Assembly: GCF_004332295.1 (NCBI RefSeq)
Contig: NZ_RXLP01000023.1
Location: 62,001-126,000 of the forward strand
Reading direction: 5' to 3'
Source of the DNA: Alloscardovia theropitheci
GTDB taxonomy: Bacteria; Actinomycetota; Actinomycetes; Actinomycetales; Bifidobacteriaceae
DNA length: 64,000 nt
Position 1 is the stretch's first letter. Each line of letters opens with the position of its first letter. The translations under genes were made by a program, and so were the position numbers. The notes under the pieces were generated by a model. The model was not told the origin of the DNA. It made no database searches and saw nothing but the letters and a program-made list of their open reading frames with translations. Shown in pieces: positions 28,241-37,822 of this stretch.

Positions 28241-28693
28241 TTACTCAGCACGAGCATTACGAAGAGCCTCGATCGCGGTGGAGTAATCTTCAAGCGTATT
28301 AAAGTGTTGATATACCGATGCGAAGCGCATGTATGCTACTTCATCAAGTTGTCGTAATGGTTCCAAGATTGCAAGACCAACTTCTTCTGCCTTTACTTCC
28401 GCTACTCCCCTAGCTCGCAAATCACGTTCAACCTGAATACCTAGAAGCTTCAATGCTTCCTCTTCAATCGGACGTCCTTTACATGCTTTGCGCACACCCG
28501 AAATAACCTTTTCGCGATTAAACGGCTCCGAGCTACCATCACGCTTAACGACTACAAGCACCATCGATTCCTGTGTCGTAAAACGTTTAGTACAGACCGT
28601 GCATTCACGACGACGACGTATGGAGTAACCGTCATCGCTAACTCGGGTATCAATAACTTTCGTATCTGCGCTTTGGCAAAAAGGACAATGCAT
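28241..28693 (-). CDS. nrdR: Transcriptional repressor NrdR
   Basis: Represses ribonucleotide reductase genes in response to dATP/ATP. The 150 residues have the zinc ribbon ([17 protein letters not shown] ... [12 protein letters not shown], four Cys at 3, 6, 31 and 34) and the ATP-cone domain ([29 protein letters not shown]). The start is certain from the family's M-x-C-P-x-C opening, though AGGAGG stands only one base before the ATG, an unusually tight spacing. Gene order lexA, LysM protein, nrdR matches Mycobacterium (Rv2720, Rv2719c, Rv2718c). Confidence 0.97.
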   Translation of the reverse strand: MHCPFCQSADTKVIDTRVSDDGYSIRRRRECTVCTKRFTTQESMVLVVVKRDGSSEPFNREKVISGVRKACKGRPIEEEALKLLGIQVERDLRARGVAEVKAEEVGLAILEPLRQLDEVAYMRFASVYQHFNTLEDYSTAIEALRNARAE

Positions 28694-28713
28694 GCCTCCT
28701 AGAATAACAGAAA

Positions 28714-29097
28714 TTAGGCTTCTGGTACAAGAAGTGTCTGCCCTGCGGTCAATTGATCAGAATCTAGATGATTAATTCGCTTGATTTGCGCGATAGTATC
28801 GTATACATCTGCGCCTGCTGGAGTAATGCGCGAAGCATAATCCCACAAGGTATCGTTTGGTTGTACGGTATAACTTACTGTCTCAACGACTTCTGATTGA
28901 GCAGTTGCTTGAGGAATGAAGATGAACGCCATCGTCGCCACTACTGCTACAACTAAGCTCCATACTACAAACTTCCCACGCTGATTGAGCTTCACACGCG
29001 ACTGAGAATTATGGCGGGAAAACGCCTGCTGACGCTTTCTGTTTTCCTCAACGTCATATTCAGCAGCATATGTACCGTTCACAGTTAAAGTTTCCAT
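28714..29097 (-). CDS. LysM membrane protein, probable SOS-induced division inhibitor (YneA/Rv2719c-like)
   Basis: A protein of about 127 residues with a cytoplasmic tail, one membrane helix ([20 protein letters not shown]) and a C-terminal LysM domain ([20 protein letters not shown] ... [14 protein letters not shown]), which binds peptidoglycan. It is divergent from lexA across four LexA boxes. The same arrangement is known for B. subtilis YneA and mycobacterial Rv2719c, which pause division during DNA damage. That role is inferred here from architecture and position. I place the start at 29097, where AAAGGG stands seven bases before the ATG; the ATG at 29133 lies inside a LexA box and is unlikely. 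Confidence 0.85.
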   Translation of the reverse strand: METLTVNGTYAAEYDVEENRKRQQAFSRHNSQSRVKLNQRGKFVVWSLVVAVVATMAFIFIPQATAQSEVVETVSYTVQPNDTLWDYASRITPAGADVYDTIAQIKRINHLDSDQLTAGQTLLVPEA

Positions 29098-29110
29098 CTC
29101 AGTACCCTTT

Positions 29111-29193
29111 CGAACATTTGTTCTATCGAACATCTGTTCTAATCATCGCACATATGTTCGACTAAATCAACTCTTTTTTCGAACATCTGTTTG
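29111..29193. promoter_or_regulatory. Four LexA (SOS) boxes between lexA and the LysM gene
   Basis: Sites resembling the Gram-positive consensus CGAAC-N4-GTTCG: CGAACATTTGTTCT (29111-29124), CGAACATCTGTTCT (29127-29140), CGCACATATGTTCG (29147-29160) and CGAACATCTGTTTG (29180-29193). Each departs from the consensus by one or two bases. They should give LexA control of both divergent genes. Confidence 0.88.
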
Positions 29194-29245
29194 CTTTTAC
29201 TGAATTTTCACGATAGAGTTACTAGTAACACACGGAAGGATAGTC

Positions 29246-30055
29246 ATGGCCACAACCCCACTACACGAATTCACCAACGATTCTGAAGCTTCACAAGCCA
29301 AACGACTTGGTCTCACTTCCGTACGTCAGTATCAGGTTTACGAAGCTATTCGCGTACACATTGCTGAGCATGGCTTTGCTCCAACCCTTAGAGAAATCGG
29401 TGATTTAGTTGGGCTTAAAAGTCCTTCTTCTGTCAAGCATCAAATTCAAAGTCTTCAAGACCACGGTCTTCTTCGTGTAAATGCCGGTAAAGGCCGCGCG
29501 ATTGAATTGATTGAGATTGAGGAAAGCACAGAATTGGATGGTGTTTCCGACACAGATATCAGCGATAACGATTCCTCAGTAAACGTTTCACAATCACCTA
29601 CAACACCGCGTCACACAGCACAGATTTATCCTTTCCCTTCCGATCGCTTTGGCACAGATGATGTCAGTGAGTCTATTGCTCAATCACATGACATTCCACT
29701 TGTAGGCCGCATTGCAGCTGGTGTTCCTATTACGGCGGACCAGCATGTCGATGACGTTATGCGTCTCCCGCAAAGACTTACCGGTGAAGGCAATCTATTT
29801 ATGCTAGAAGTTCATGGTGATTCGATGATTGATGCTGCTATTTGTGATGGGGATTTCGTTGTCGTACGAGAGCAATCCACCGCTACTAACGGTGACATCG
29901 TTGCTGCTTTACTTGATGATGAGGCAACCGTTAAGACTTTCAGAAAAGACAATGGTCACGTTTGGCTTATGCCTCACAATCCTGCTTACTCTCCTATAGA
30001 TGGCACCTATGCCACCATAATGGGTAAAGTTGTAACCGTATTGCGTAAGATTTAA
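29246..30055 (+). CDS. lexA: SOS repressor LexA
   Basis: Represses DNA-damage genes until RecA triggers its self-cleavage. The N-terminal winged helix (about 22-85) includes HGFAPTLREIGDLVGLKSPSS. The cleavage site is Ala158-Gly159 (GRIAAGVP), and the Ser193 (HGDSMIDAAI) and Lys230 (DDEATVKTF) dyad is intact. The linker between the domains (about 92-145) is long, acidic and Ser-rich, making the protein 269 residues against roughly 200-240 in many relatives. GGAAGG precedes the ATG. Confidence 0.97.
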   Translation: MATTPLHEFTNDSEASQAKRLGLTSVRQYQVYEAIRVHIAEHGFAPTLREIGDLVGLKSPSSVKHQIQSLQDHGLLRVNAGKGRAIELIEIEESTELDGVSDTDISDNDSSVNVSQSPTTPRHTAQIYPFPSDRFGTDDVSESIAQSHDIPLVGRIAAGVPITADQHVDDVMRLPQRLTGEGNLFMLEVHGDSMIDAAICDGDFVVVREQSTATNGDIVAALLDDEATVKTFRKDNGHVWLMPHNPAYSPIDGTYATIMGKVVTVLRKI

Positions 30056-30142
30056 CTATATTTCAAGATTTCAGCACGCTTAAGCAAGCCGGGACACGCA
30101 CGTCATAAAAAGAAATTTCGAAAATAACTTCAAAATAATACT

Positions 30143-30173
30143 AAGGGGAAATGGATTATACCCATCTCCCCTT
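30143..30173. terminator. Terminator between convergent lexA and ldh
   Basis: A 12-base stem with one mismatch (AAGGGGAAATGG / CCATCTCCCCTT) and a short loop lies between two genes that face each other. No long T-run is seen on either side. Confidence 0.6.
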
Positions 30174-30202
30174 AAATTCTAAGAAATTAAGTAATAATTT
30201 AT

Positions 30203-31228
<1,026 letters not shown>

Positions 31229-31315
31229 TCATAATCATTCGAAACGTCTCCTTTAGTCTAGTAAGAGCTCTCTACGAATACACTGCTTCTTCTTTAAAAA
31301 CGTTGTTCGAAACGC

Positions 31316-31358
31316 AAAAAGGTGCGTTTAATGTGAGAAATTACACATTAAACGCACC
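31316..31358 (-). terminator. Terminator after the alpha/beta hydrolase gene
   Basis: A perfect 15-base stem (GGTGCGTTTAATGTG and complement) with an 8-base loop; on the minus strand it is followed by five T. Confidence 0.92.
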
Positions 31359-31393
31359 GCTATCCATGCCATCAAATGGCACAGGATTTTAAT

Positions 31394-32386
31394 TTATTTG
31401 CGCAAATTACGAGCAAAGAAATCATCGATTTTATCAAATGGAATATAATTATTATCCCCGCCATCATACAAATCTGTGTGAGTTGCACCTTCGACAATGA
31501 TAAGTTCCTTATTTTTTGCTTCTTCACTGCCCTGCTCGAAAGCATCTACTAGCTTTTGATAGGTTTCTTCGCCCATATAACGGCTATGAGCCTTCTCGCC
31601 ATGGACTATGAGCACAGCATTTCGCAAATCCTGTGGATGAGTCAAAATCTGAGTATTAGCCCAGCCCGTCTGTGATTGAAGAACCCATCCTTCGTTCGAA
31701 TTGACTGAGCGCTTATGATATCCACGTTTGGTCTTGTAATAAGCACTGTACTGCTGAACGAATTCAGGAAGATCAGCTGGCGCAGGATACTCTACACACC
31801 CACCTGCTTTTGCAAGTACTGCCTTACCATATTCCTCGGTACGCTGTTGTGCAATGGATTTTTTCATATCATAACGATCATCATCAGTTCCTTGATCAAA
31901 GTATCCACGTGCGCCAATGCGTGCCATATCGTACATGGTTACCGCAGCGGTTGCCTTAATACGTGGATCCATAGCTGCTGCATTAAGGGCAATACCTCCC
32001 CAGCCACAAATTCCGATAAGTCCAATTTCTTCGGCATCAACATATGACAGATTGCTTAAATAATCTACCGCTGCTTGATAGTCTTCAGTATTTATATCAA
32101 GTGAGAACACATCACGAGCCTCACCACCAGACTCACCCGTAAAGGAAGGATCGAATGCCAACGCAACATAGCCCTTTTCTGCCATAGTCTGCGCATACAA
32201 GCCACTTGATTGCTCTTTAACAGCACCAAAAGGACCTGCTACTGCAAGCGCAGGAAGCTTACCCTCGATATTCTTTGGGGTATATAGGTCAGCAACAAGC
32301 TTAATTCCAAAATGATTAGTAAATGTCACTTTTTCATGATTAACAGATTCACTTCTTTCAAAGACTTTGTCCCATTCGTTTACCAT
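31394..32386 (-). CDS. Alpha/beta hydrolase, dienelactone-hydrolase-like
   Basis: A cytoplasmic 330-residue alpha/beta hydrolase. The nucleophile elbow reads GICGWGG, so the nucleophile would be Cys, as in dienelactone hydrolases, instead of the usual Ser. PFGAVKEQSSGLYAQTMAEKGYVALAFDPSFTGESGG matches the oxyanion and strand region of this family (related to the YcjY/Bvg-type hydrolases), and VEGATHTDLYD carries the catalytic His. A GGAAAGGA site precedes the ATG. The gene is divergent from a LysR regulator, which probably controls it. The substrate is unknown; detoxification of small esters or lactones is a guess. Confidence 0.82.
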   Translation of the reverse strand: MVNEWDKVFERSESVNHEKVTFTNHFGIKLVADLYTPKNIEGKLPALAVAGPFGAVKEQSSGLYAQTMAEKGYVALAFDPSFTGESGGEARDVFSLDINTEDYQAAVDYLSNLSYVDAEEIGLIGICGWGGIALNAAAMDPRIKATAAVTMYDMARIGARGYFDQGTDDDRYDMKKSIAQQRTEEYGKAVLAKAGGCVEYPAPADLPEFVQQYSAYYKTKRGYHKRSVNSNEGWVLQSQTGWANTQILTHPQDLRNAVLIVHGEKAHSRYMGEETYQKLVDAFEQGSEEAKNKELIIVEGATHTDLYDGGDNNYIPFDKIDDFFARNLRK

Positions 32387-32435
32387 ATTTTTCCTTTCCG
32401 TATTTTCTAAATAGAATACTATACGAAGTTTTTTA

Positions 32436-32468
32436 CGATAACAAATATTTATTTATTATCGTTGTTAT
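32436..32468. promoter_or_regulatory. Inverted repeats in the hydrolase/LysR divergent region
   Basis: CGATAA (32436) is mirrored by TTATCG (32456-32461), and ATAACAA (32438) by TTGTTAT (32462-32468). The AT-rich dyad suits a LysR-type regulator site; the ligand is inferred from position. Confidence 0.45.
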
Positions 32469-32523
32469 AATATTTAGTTATTACTTCAGAGGAATAATCA
32501 ACGACTCGAACATAGGTAAAGTT

Positions 32524-33399
32524 ATGAATATCAATAGTTTGCGAAATTTTATGGAAGTTGCTCAGGAGAAAAATATTACTGCAGCTTCTGAAATTATCGG
32601 GATTTCCCAACCGGCTCTGTCAAACCAGATAAAACAATTAGAAGCAGAACTCGGTCAAAAACTTCTTATCCGTCACGCACGTAGCATCTCGCTTACCCCC
32701 GAAGGCTTGCTCTTTCAGGAAAGAGCTGCTGACATCTTGTCACTAGTTGATAAGACCACTCATGAATTTCGCAATTTGCAAAGTGACGCCAATCCTGAAT
32801 TACGCTTGGGCTGTGCTGAGTCCGCTCAAATGTCTTATATTTCCGATTCGTTAGCCAAGTTACGCGGCTCCTATCCTCATTTTCAATTTCATATAACGAG
32901 CGGCGATTCTAAAGCAGTGCTTGATTTAGTCGATCGAGGTCTTATCGACTGTGCAGTTGTCGTCGATACGCCTGAACTTAATAAATATAATTCGTTACAA
33001 TTACCAGGTGCAGACCGTTGGGTAGCGATAATGAAAGATGATGACCCTTTAGCACGCAAAGCTTCTATTAGTATCAATGATTTGATAGATCGGAATGTGA
33101 TAGCTTCTGCTCAGTCAATTAAAGTCGACATTCCTCGATGGGCAGGAGCAGACGCATCACGTCTGAATTTTGTTGGAACAAGTAATCTTATGTATAACGC
33201 CGCTCGCTGTGTCGAATCCGGACTTGGAATTTTACTCGCTTTTGAGCATTTAGTGGGAAATGGGATAAAGCATAAACTATGCAGTCGTCCTCTTAATCCT
33301 CCCCTTTCCAATTCTATGCACGTTGTGTGGCGAAAGAATTCAACGACCACGGAAATTTTTAATAGTTTTCTGACGATTTTGCAATCGCTTCATGCTTAA
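32524..33399 (+). CDS. LysR-family transcriptional regulator
   Basis: A 291-residue regulator with an N-terminal winged helix (MNINSLRNFMEVAQEKNITAA ... SQPALSNQIKQLEAELGQKL) and a periplasmic-binding-like effector domain (LRLGCAESAQMSYISDSLAKL onward). It is the size usual for the family. Its divergent position suggests it regulates the adjacent hydrolase gene and itself. The effector is not known. Confidence 0.94.
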   Translation: MNINSLRNFMEVAQEKNITAASEIIGISQPALSNQIKQLEAELGQKLLIRHARSISLTPEGLLFQERAADILSLVDKTTHEFRNLQSDANPELRLGCAESAQMSYISDSLAKLRGSYPHFQFHITSGDSKAVLDLVDRGLIDCAVVVDTPELNKYNSLQLPGADRWVAIMKDDDPLARKASISINDLIDRNVIASAQSIKVDIPRWAGADASRLNFVGTSNLMYNAARCVESGLGILLAFEHLVGNGIKHKLCSRPLNPPLSNSMHVVWRKNSTTTEIFNSFLTILQSLHA

Positions 33400-33418
33400 A
33401 TCTCACGTATAAATATGA

Positions 33419-33458
33419 CGAATGGAGGAATATAACCACATGTCAATTCCTCCGTTCG
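33419..33458. terminator. Hairpin between convergent lysR and hflX
   Basis: A 13-base stem with one mismatch (CGAATGGAGGAAT / ATTCCTCCGTTCG) and a 14-base loop. There is no T-run; its place between facing genes suggests a shared terminator. Confidence 0.55.
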
Positions 33459-33513
33459 CACTTGCGTATCTTCAGTTTCTTACACACTAAGCGTAAGCAC
33501 TAAGCATTAGGCA

Positions 33514-35229
33514 CTAGGCGCTAATCCAAGCCTCATCTTCTGTACTGGCACTGACGCTCAAAAGCGCAGCGGCAAGAGCACTATCAACTTCGCACACGAT
33601 GAAGACGCCATCTTCGCGATAATCAATTGATTCAATCGTTCCAAACTCTCGCGCTTGAGAAATCAAATTTCCGTTAACATAAGGCACGAGGGCTTCAACT
33701 CTCACTTCTGGCTTCGGAAGGAGAGATTGAACATACGAATTGAGCTCATCAATCCCCTCACCCGTTGCAGCAGAAACGAAATACGCATCCGGCGCGAGAT
33801 TTTTCAAACGTTCAAGCTTCGTGTCGTCAATTTGATCGATTTTATTGAAAACGATAACTGTAGGCATTCCAGCGATAGAATCGATATCTTCTAAAACTTC
33901 ATTCACTGCATCAATTTGAGAGAATGGATCTGGATGAGATGCATCGACGACATGAACAATCACATGAGATTCAGCTACTTCTTCAAGAGTTGATTTGAAT
34001 GCTTCAACTAACTGAGTTGGCAGTTTTCGCACAAAACCGACAGTATCGACGTATGTAAAGCTACGTCCTTGAGCAGTCTTGGTGCCTCGAACTGCCGTAT
34101 CCAAAGTCGCAAAAAGCGCATTTTCTACAAGCTCAGCTGAACCCGTTAAGCGATTAATAAGCGAGGATTTCCCTGCATTCGTATAACCAACAACTGCAAC
34201 CGTTGGCAATCCTTGACGGCGACGCGAACCACGTTTCACTTCACGAGACGGAGCCATCTGCTCAATCTGTTTACGAAGCTTCGCCATGCGAGTACGGATA
34301 ACACGGCGATCCATCTCGATTTTTGTTTCACCAGGACCACGCGAACCGATACCACCAGCTTGACCAGCCGCCTGTCCACCTGCCTGACGCGAAAGGCTTC
34401 CACCCCAACCACGAAGACGCGGAAGCATGTATTCCATCTGTGCAAGCTCGACCTGAGCCTTACCTTCGCGACTTGTAGCATGCTGAGCAAAAATATCCAA
34501 AATCACAGCAGTACGATCAACGACGTGAACTTTCGTCACATCTTCAAGCGCACGCCTCTGGCTTGGAGGCAAATCAGCGTCCACCACGATAGTATCCGAT
34601 TCAGTAGCTGCAACGATTCCAGCTACTTCATTTGCCTTACCCGAGCCGATAAATGTCGCCTTATCCGGACGAAGACGATGCTGGAGAACACCATCCATAA
34701 CCTCAGCACCAGCGGTACGAGCAAGCGCGGCAAGCTCTCGAAGTGACTCTTCTGCTTGCTGAAGAGTGGTCTCTCGACTTGACCACACGCCAACAAGAAC
34801 TACACGCTCAAGACGAACCTTACGGTACTCAACCTCGGTAATATCTTGAAGCTCGCCAAGACCTTCAACATGACGGAGTTTATTTCGTCCTTCTCGCTCT
34901 TCCCACTCCTGCTCTCCTGCAAGACCTTGAACGCCCTGAGCAGCCGCTTGCCCCACGCGCTCATCCAGAAGAACATCGGAATGCGAGTCAAGAAAAGAAA
35001 GTTCAGAATCGTTACGCTCTGAATGTTCTGAACGGGCTACTTGTCCTGAATTTTCTGGTCTTTCTGAATGCTCTGCTCGTTCCAAACATTCAGTTTCTTT
35101 ACTCTTAGAATTCTTAGACGAAGTATTCCACGCCGTATTTCGAGCTGCTGCCGCTTGCCCGTGAATCGTCGAAAGATTATGCGCTCTACGCTGCGAGTGC
35201 TTTTGTTGTGAATGCTTTTGTGAACCCAT
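33514..35229 (-). CDS. hflX: Ribosome-associated GTPase HflX
   Basis: A GTPase that splits stalled or stressed ribosomes. The HflX N-domain (ERVVLVGVWSSRETTLQQAEESLRELAALA ... FIGSGKANEVAG ... DADLPPSQRRALEDV) precedes the glycine-rich helical linker (GSRGPGETKIEMDRR). The G domain follows, with G1 GYTNAGKSSL, G3 DTVGFVRKLP and G4 NKID. At 571 residues it is about 130 longer than many homologues, because of an N-terminal low-complexity tail rich in Ser, Glu and Arg that repeats EHSER-like units. AAAGGTGAT precedes the ATG. Confidence 0.96.
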   Translation of the reverse strand: MGSQKHSQQKHSQRRAHNLSTIHGQAAAARNTAWNTSSKNSKSKETECLERAEHSERPENSGQVARSEHSERNDSELSFLDSHSDVLLDERVGQAAAQGVQGLAGEQEWEEREGRNKLRHVEGLGELQDITEVEYRKVRLERVVLVGVWSSRETTLQQAEESLRELAALARTAGAEVMDGVLQHRLRPDKATFIGSGKANEVAGIVAATESDTIVVDADLPPSQRRALEDVTKVHVVDRTAVILDIFAQHATSREGKAQVELAQMEYMLPRLRGWGGSLSRQAGGQAAGQAGGIGSRGPGETKIEMDRRVIRTRMAKLRKQIEQMAPSREVKRGSRRRQGLPTVAVVGYTNAGKSSLINRLTGSAELVENALFATLDTAVRGTKTAQGRSFTYVDTVGFVRKLPTQLVEAFKSTLEEVAESHVIVHVVDASHPDPFSQIDAVNEVLEDIDSIAGMPTVIVFNKIDQIDDTKLERLKNLAPDAYFVSAATGEGIDELNSYVQSLLPKPEVRVEALVPYVNGNLISQAREFGTIESIDYREDGVFIVCEVDSALAAALLSVSASTEDEAWISA

Positions 35230-35383
35230 ATCACCTTTTCTGTACGCTATTTTTATAAACTATTACGTCAATGTTTTCAGTATACTAGGCGTACTGCTAG
35301 TATGCACTCAGTTCGGATGATTTGTTTGCTTGAGGCGGATATGAAGAGCTGGGATTTCCTTATTCGCATGTCTATATATATCG

Positions 35384-35505
35384 CTTGGGTAAAACTGACC
35401 GTTCATTACAGGCTGCGAACATAAAAATCTCTTGGGTATAACTGACCGTTTTTGACCCTAAAATCGACCAAAATTAGGTAAAAAATGACCGATTTTACCC
35501 AAGAG
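35384..35505. repeat. Dispersed palindromic repeat, copy 1 (TGGGTA...TACCCA type)
   Basis: CTTGGGTAAAACTGACC (35384-35400), CTTGGGTATAACTGACC (35431-35447) and an inverted end TGACCGATTTTACCCAAGAG (35486-35505). CTCTTGGGTA (35429-35438) and TACCCAAGAG (35496-35505) form a perfect 10-base inverted repeat enclosing 57 bases. The same motifs recur at 57571, 59924-60110, 61605-61762 and 63083. It lies in the 430-base gene-free stretch between hflX and the toxin-antitoxin pair. Confidence 0.75.
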
Positions 35506-35588
35506 TTATATTTTTCCCGAGCCTCAACTTAAACCAGCTGAACATCTTTAGGCACGTTCGAATTAACCTATAAAATAGGGCATGAATG

Positions 35589-35617
35589 CTGACAAATAAC
35601 ACCATTCGGTGTACAAT
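35589..35617 (+). promoter_or_regulatory. Toxin-antitoxin promoter with operator in the spacer
   Basis: CTGACA (35589-35594) and TACAAT (35612-35617) each match five of six consensus bases and are 17 bases apart. ACACC-ATTC-GGTGT (35599-35612) is a perfect dyad in the spacer, where a DinJ-type antitoxin would block the polymerase. Confidence 0.7.
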
Positions 35618-35659
35618 ATTACATCATATATAACTTTTATTTCACGATTTGGAGTCATC

Positions 35660-35923
35660 ATGGCACTAGCAAAGAACGATATGCGTATGTCTATTCGCAC
35701 AAATTCAAAGTTATACAAGCAAGCTGCAGATATTCTTGCTGAATACGGTCTAGACGTTCCCACTACTTTTAATATGCTCCTTCATCAAATTATCAATGTT
35801 CAGGGGTTCCCATTTGAACTACAGCGTTCTCCTTATGACAAAAAGATTACCGAAGCACTACAAGAAGGTTTGATTGATGCGGGTGATACCGATGATTTTG
35901 AAAATATGATGCGAAATGTCTAA
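35660..35923 (+). CDS. dinJ: RelB/DinJ-family antitoxin
   Basis: An 87-residue antitoxin of the ribbon-helix-helix RelB/DinJ type. DMRMSIRTNSKLYKQAADILAEYGLDVPTTFNMLLHQI is the DNA-binding and dimerising part; the acidic C-terminus (EGLIDAGDTDDFENMM) would wrap the toxin. The start at 35660 has GGAG six bases ahead. The end overlaps the toxin gene by 8 bases, the common arrangement for these modules. It should repress its own promoter through the dyad upstream. Confidence 0.92.
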   Translation: MALAKNDMRMSIRTNSKLYKQAADILAEYGLDVPTTFNMLLHQIINVQGFPFELQRSPYDKKITEALQEGLIDAGDTDDFENMMRNV

Positions 35924-36191
35924 ACAAGTCTTCTACACACCCGCATACTTACGCGACGTTAAACGATATAAAGCAAAGCATTATGATTTAGATCGACTCT
36001 TCGCTATCATACGTTTAATCCGCGAAGGCGCAACAAGTAGTGATTTAGCACAGTACAAAGATCACATATTAGAAGGCCAATACAAGGGTGTACATGATCT
36101 TCATGTTTATCCAGACATAATTCTTTTATATCAAGTTACGAACGAACAAATTAATTTCATACGATTAGCAACGCATGACGAGCTTTTCTAA
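35916..36191 (+). CDS. yafQ: YafQ-family mRNA interferase toxin
   Basis: A 91-residue ribosome-dependent endoribonuclease of the RelE/ParE superfamily. The C-terminal half follows E. coli YafQ closely: YKDHILEGQYKGVHDLHVYP and the final RLATHDELF. The His residues expected in the active site are present (YKDH, DLHV and ATHDELF); the Trp after PD in E. coli is Ile here. It is coupled to the antitoxin by an 8-base overlap. The toxin appears intact. Confidence 0.93.
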   Translation: MSKQVFYTPAYLRDVKRYKAKHYDLDRLFAIIRLIREGATSSDLAQYKDHILEGQYKGVHDLHVYPDIILLYQVTNEQINFIRLATHDELF

Positions 36192-36199
36192 TCAATTGA

Positions 36200-36228
36200 G
36201 GCTTTCACTGTTTTAAACGGTGAAAGCC
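36200..36228 (+). terminator. Hairpin after the toxin-antitoxin pair
   Basis: A 9-base stem GGCTTTCAC/GTGAAAGCC with an 11-base loop; no T-run follows. A second small palindrome (GGTCTATTAGACC, near 36277) lies just before the convergent transporter gene. Confidence 0.5.
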
Positions 36229-36312
36229 CCAAAACTATATTTACTATTCACAATTAACTGGTCTGGAATTATCAGGTCTATTAGACCAGCCGGGTCATAG
36301 CCTATCCCTTAA

Positions 36313-37737
36313 CTACTCCTGTACCTTCTTCTGTGTGAAGAGATAAACGAGCAATGCCACGATGATGACCGCCGCTGCTCCAAGGTAGATTCCGGAAGCA
36401 TTGGCTGCAGCTCCACTCATGCCTGTGAGCTTGAAGCCTGCAAACGCATTCGTGCTGCTGATAGTACCCATAATTGCGATACCAATGGATGCAGTGGTAT
36501 TGATCGCCAAATCATTCATACCTACACCACGACCGGATTCCTCTGCTGGAAGCGTTCCGAGTACGAGGGAAACGATTGGCGAGTAGAGCAAGCCTGCACC
36601 GGCATAGAATACACATGCAGCGAAGGTCATTGCCCAAACGCCATGATTAATCAGTAATCCACCGAGAATGAAGCCGAGCGCCATCAAAGTACCCGAAGTC
36701 ATCAATGCAACATTTCGACCGATCTTATCGACAATCCAGCCTGAAGTTGTTCCAACTACTGCAGCAATAATGAAGCCCCATACGATGAAGTGGGATGCTT
36801 CGTTCGTGCTGATCTTATAGATATTGGTTGCTACGTAATTGAACATTGGTGAGAAGTAATAGTTCGGGAAGAAGAACAAGAGGACATACAAAGTTCCGAT
36901 GAGCCACTTTGTATTCTTGAAGAATTCTGGAGTGACGAATGGATCTTTTGCTACGTGAATGTAGAATGCGAAACCTACAAACAAAGCAATTGCTACAATC
37001 ATCATCCACCAAGCATTGTATGAGAAGAACAATGCAAGGAATGCTGCACCGAGACCGAAGATGGTGAAGCCAAGAGCATCAATCTTTTCGCCAGAACGAG
37101 AAGCATCTGGAAGATTCTTGAGTAAAATTGGGAGCAAAAGAATTGTTACTGTAGGAATAAGGAAGAGGTATGCCCAGTGAATTGAGCTAAACAAACCGGC
37201 AGCAAATACACCGATTGCTGCGGAAAGCTGGTAAGCAGCAGTGAAGAGACCAAAGAAGATGACCTTCAATGAATTCTTCAAATACTTCGTAGCTACAACC
37301 AAGAATGCAGAACCTGCTACCTGCTCACCCGCTGTTTGCAGTACACGAGCGATGATAACGATCCAAATGTTTGGAGTAAAGAAGTACCCTGCCACAAATC
37401 CGAATACCGAACCGATGAAAAGCGTGATAATTCCAACCGTTACAAGCTTCTTCAAAGATACGAAGTCGCCCAAAGAACCGTATACGAAGCATACGATACC
37501 AAGAACGATACCTGGAATTGCAGTGATCAATGATGCTTGACCTGCAGCTCCGACATCCTTACCCACTTGCAAAAATACGAGATTGAATCCTTGCAGGCAC
37601 AATGTACCCAAAACGAAGGTAACAAGCAATGGGATCAATGCCCGTACTGCCTTGTCACTAGTCATTCCCGCAGCCAATGCAGCTGGGGATTCTGGCTCTG
37701 CTGCTGCACGTGATGCAGCGGAATTTTCATTAGCCAT
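36313..37737 (-). CDS. MFS transporter, DHA2-like; candidate nucleoside carrier
   Basis: A multi-pass membrane transporter of about 474 residues with an estimated 14 hydrophobic segments. It carries the MFS loop patterns GSLGDFVSLKKLV (after segment 2), RVLQTAGEQVAGSAF and GWIVDKIGRNVAL in the second half. The start at 37737 has GAGGAA ahead; an in-frame start at 37779 is less likely. It follows a nucleoside hydrolase gene by 85 bases and probably shares its promoter and LacI-type operator, which makes nucleosides a reasonable substrate guess. Sequence alone does not show the substrate. Confidence 0.85.
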   Translation of the reverse strand: MANENSAASRAAAEPESPAALAAGMTSDKAVRALIPLLVTFVLGTLCLQGFNLVFLQVGKDVGAAGQASLITAIPGIVLGIVCFVYGSLGDFVSLKKLVTVGIITLFIGSVFGFVAGYFFTPNIWIVIIARVLQTAGEQVAGSAFLVVATKYLKNSLKVIFFGLFTAAYQLSAAIGVFAAGLFSSIHWAYLFLIPTVTILLLPILLKNLPDASRSGEKIDALGFTIFGLGAAFLALFFSYNAWWMMIVAIALFVGFAFYIHVAKDPFVTPEFFKNTKWLIGTLYVLLFFFPNYYFSPMFNYVATNIYKISTNEASHFIVWGFIIAAVVGTTSGWIVDKIGRNVALMTSGTLMALGFILGGLLINHGVWAMTFAACVFYAGAGLLYSPIVSLVLGTLPAEESGRGVGMNDLAINTTASIGIAIMGTISSTNAFAGFKLTGMSGAAANASGIYLGAAAVIIVALLVYLFTQKKVQE

Positions 37738-37822
37738 ATATTTCCTCTTTTGTCTTTCTTTCTTCACTAAGTTTGTCAAATCGTCTTGAAGCTAGGTTCA
37801 AGACAAACATAAAGAAATCAAC

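Noticed and set aside
28104-28286. A 60-codon plus-strand frame after serA
   Set aside because: It runs through the terminator stem and into the end of nrdR.
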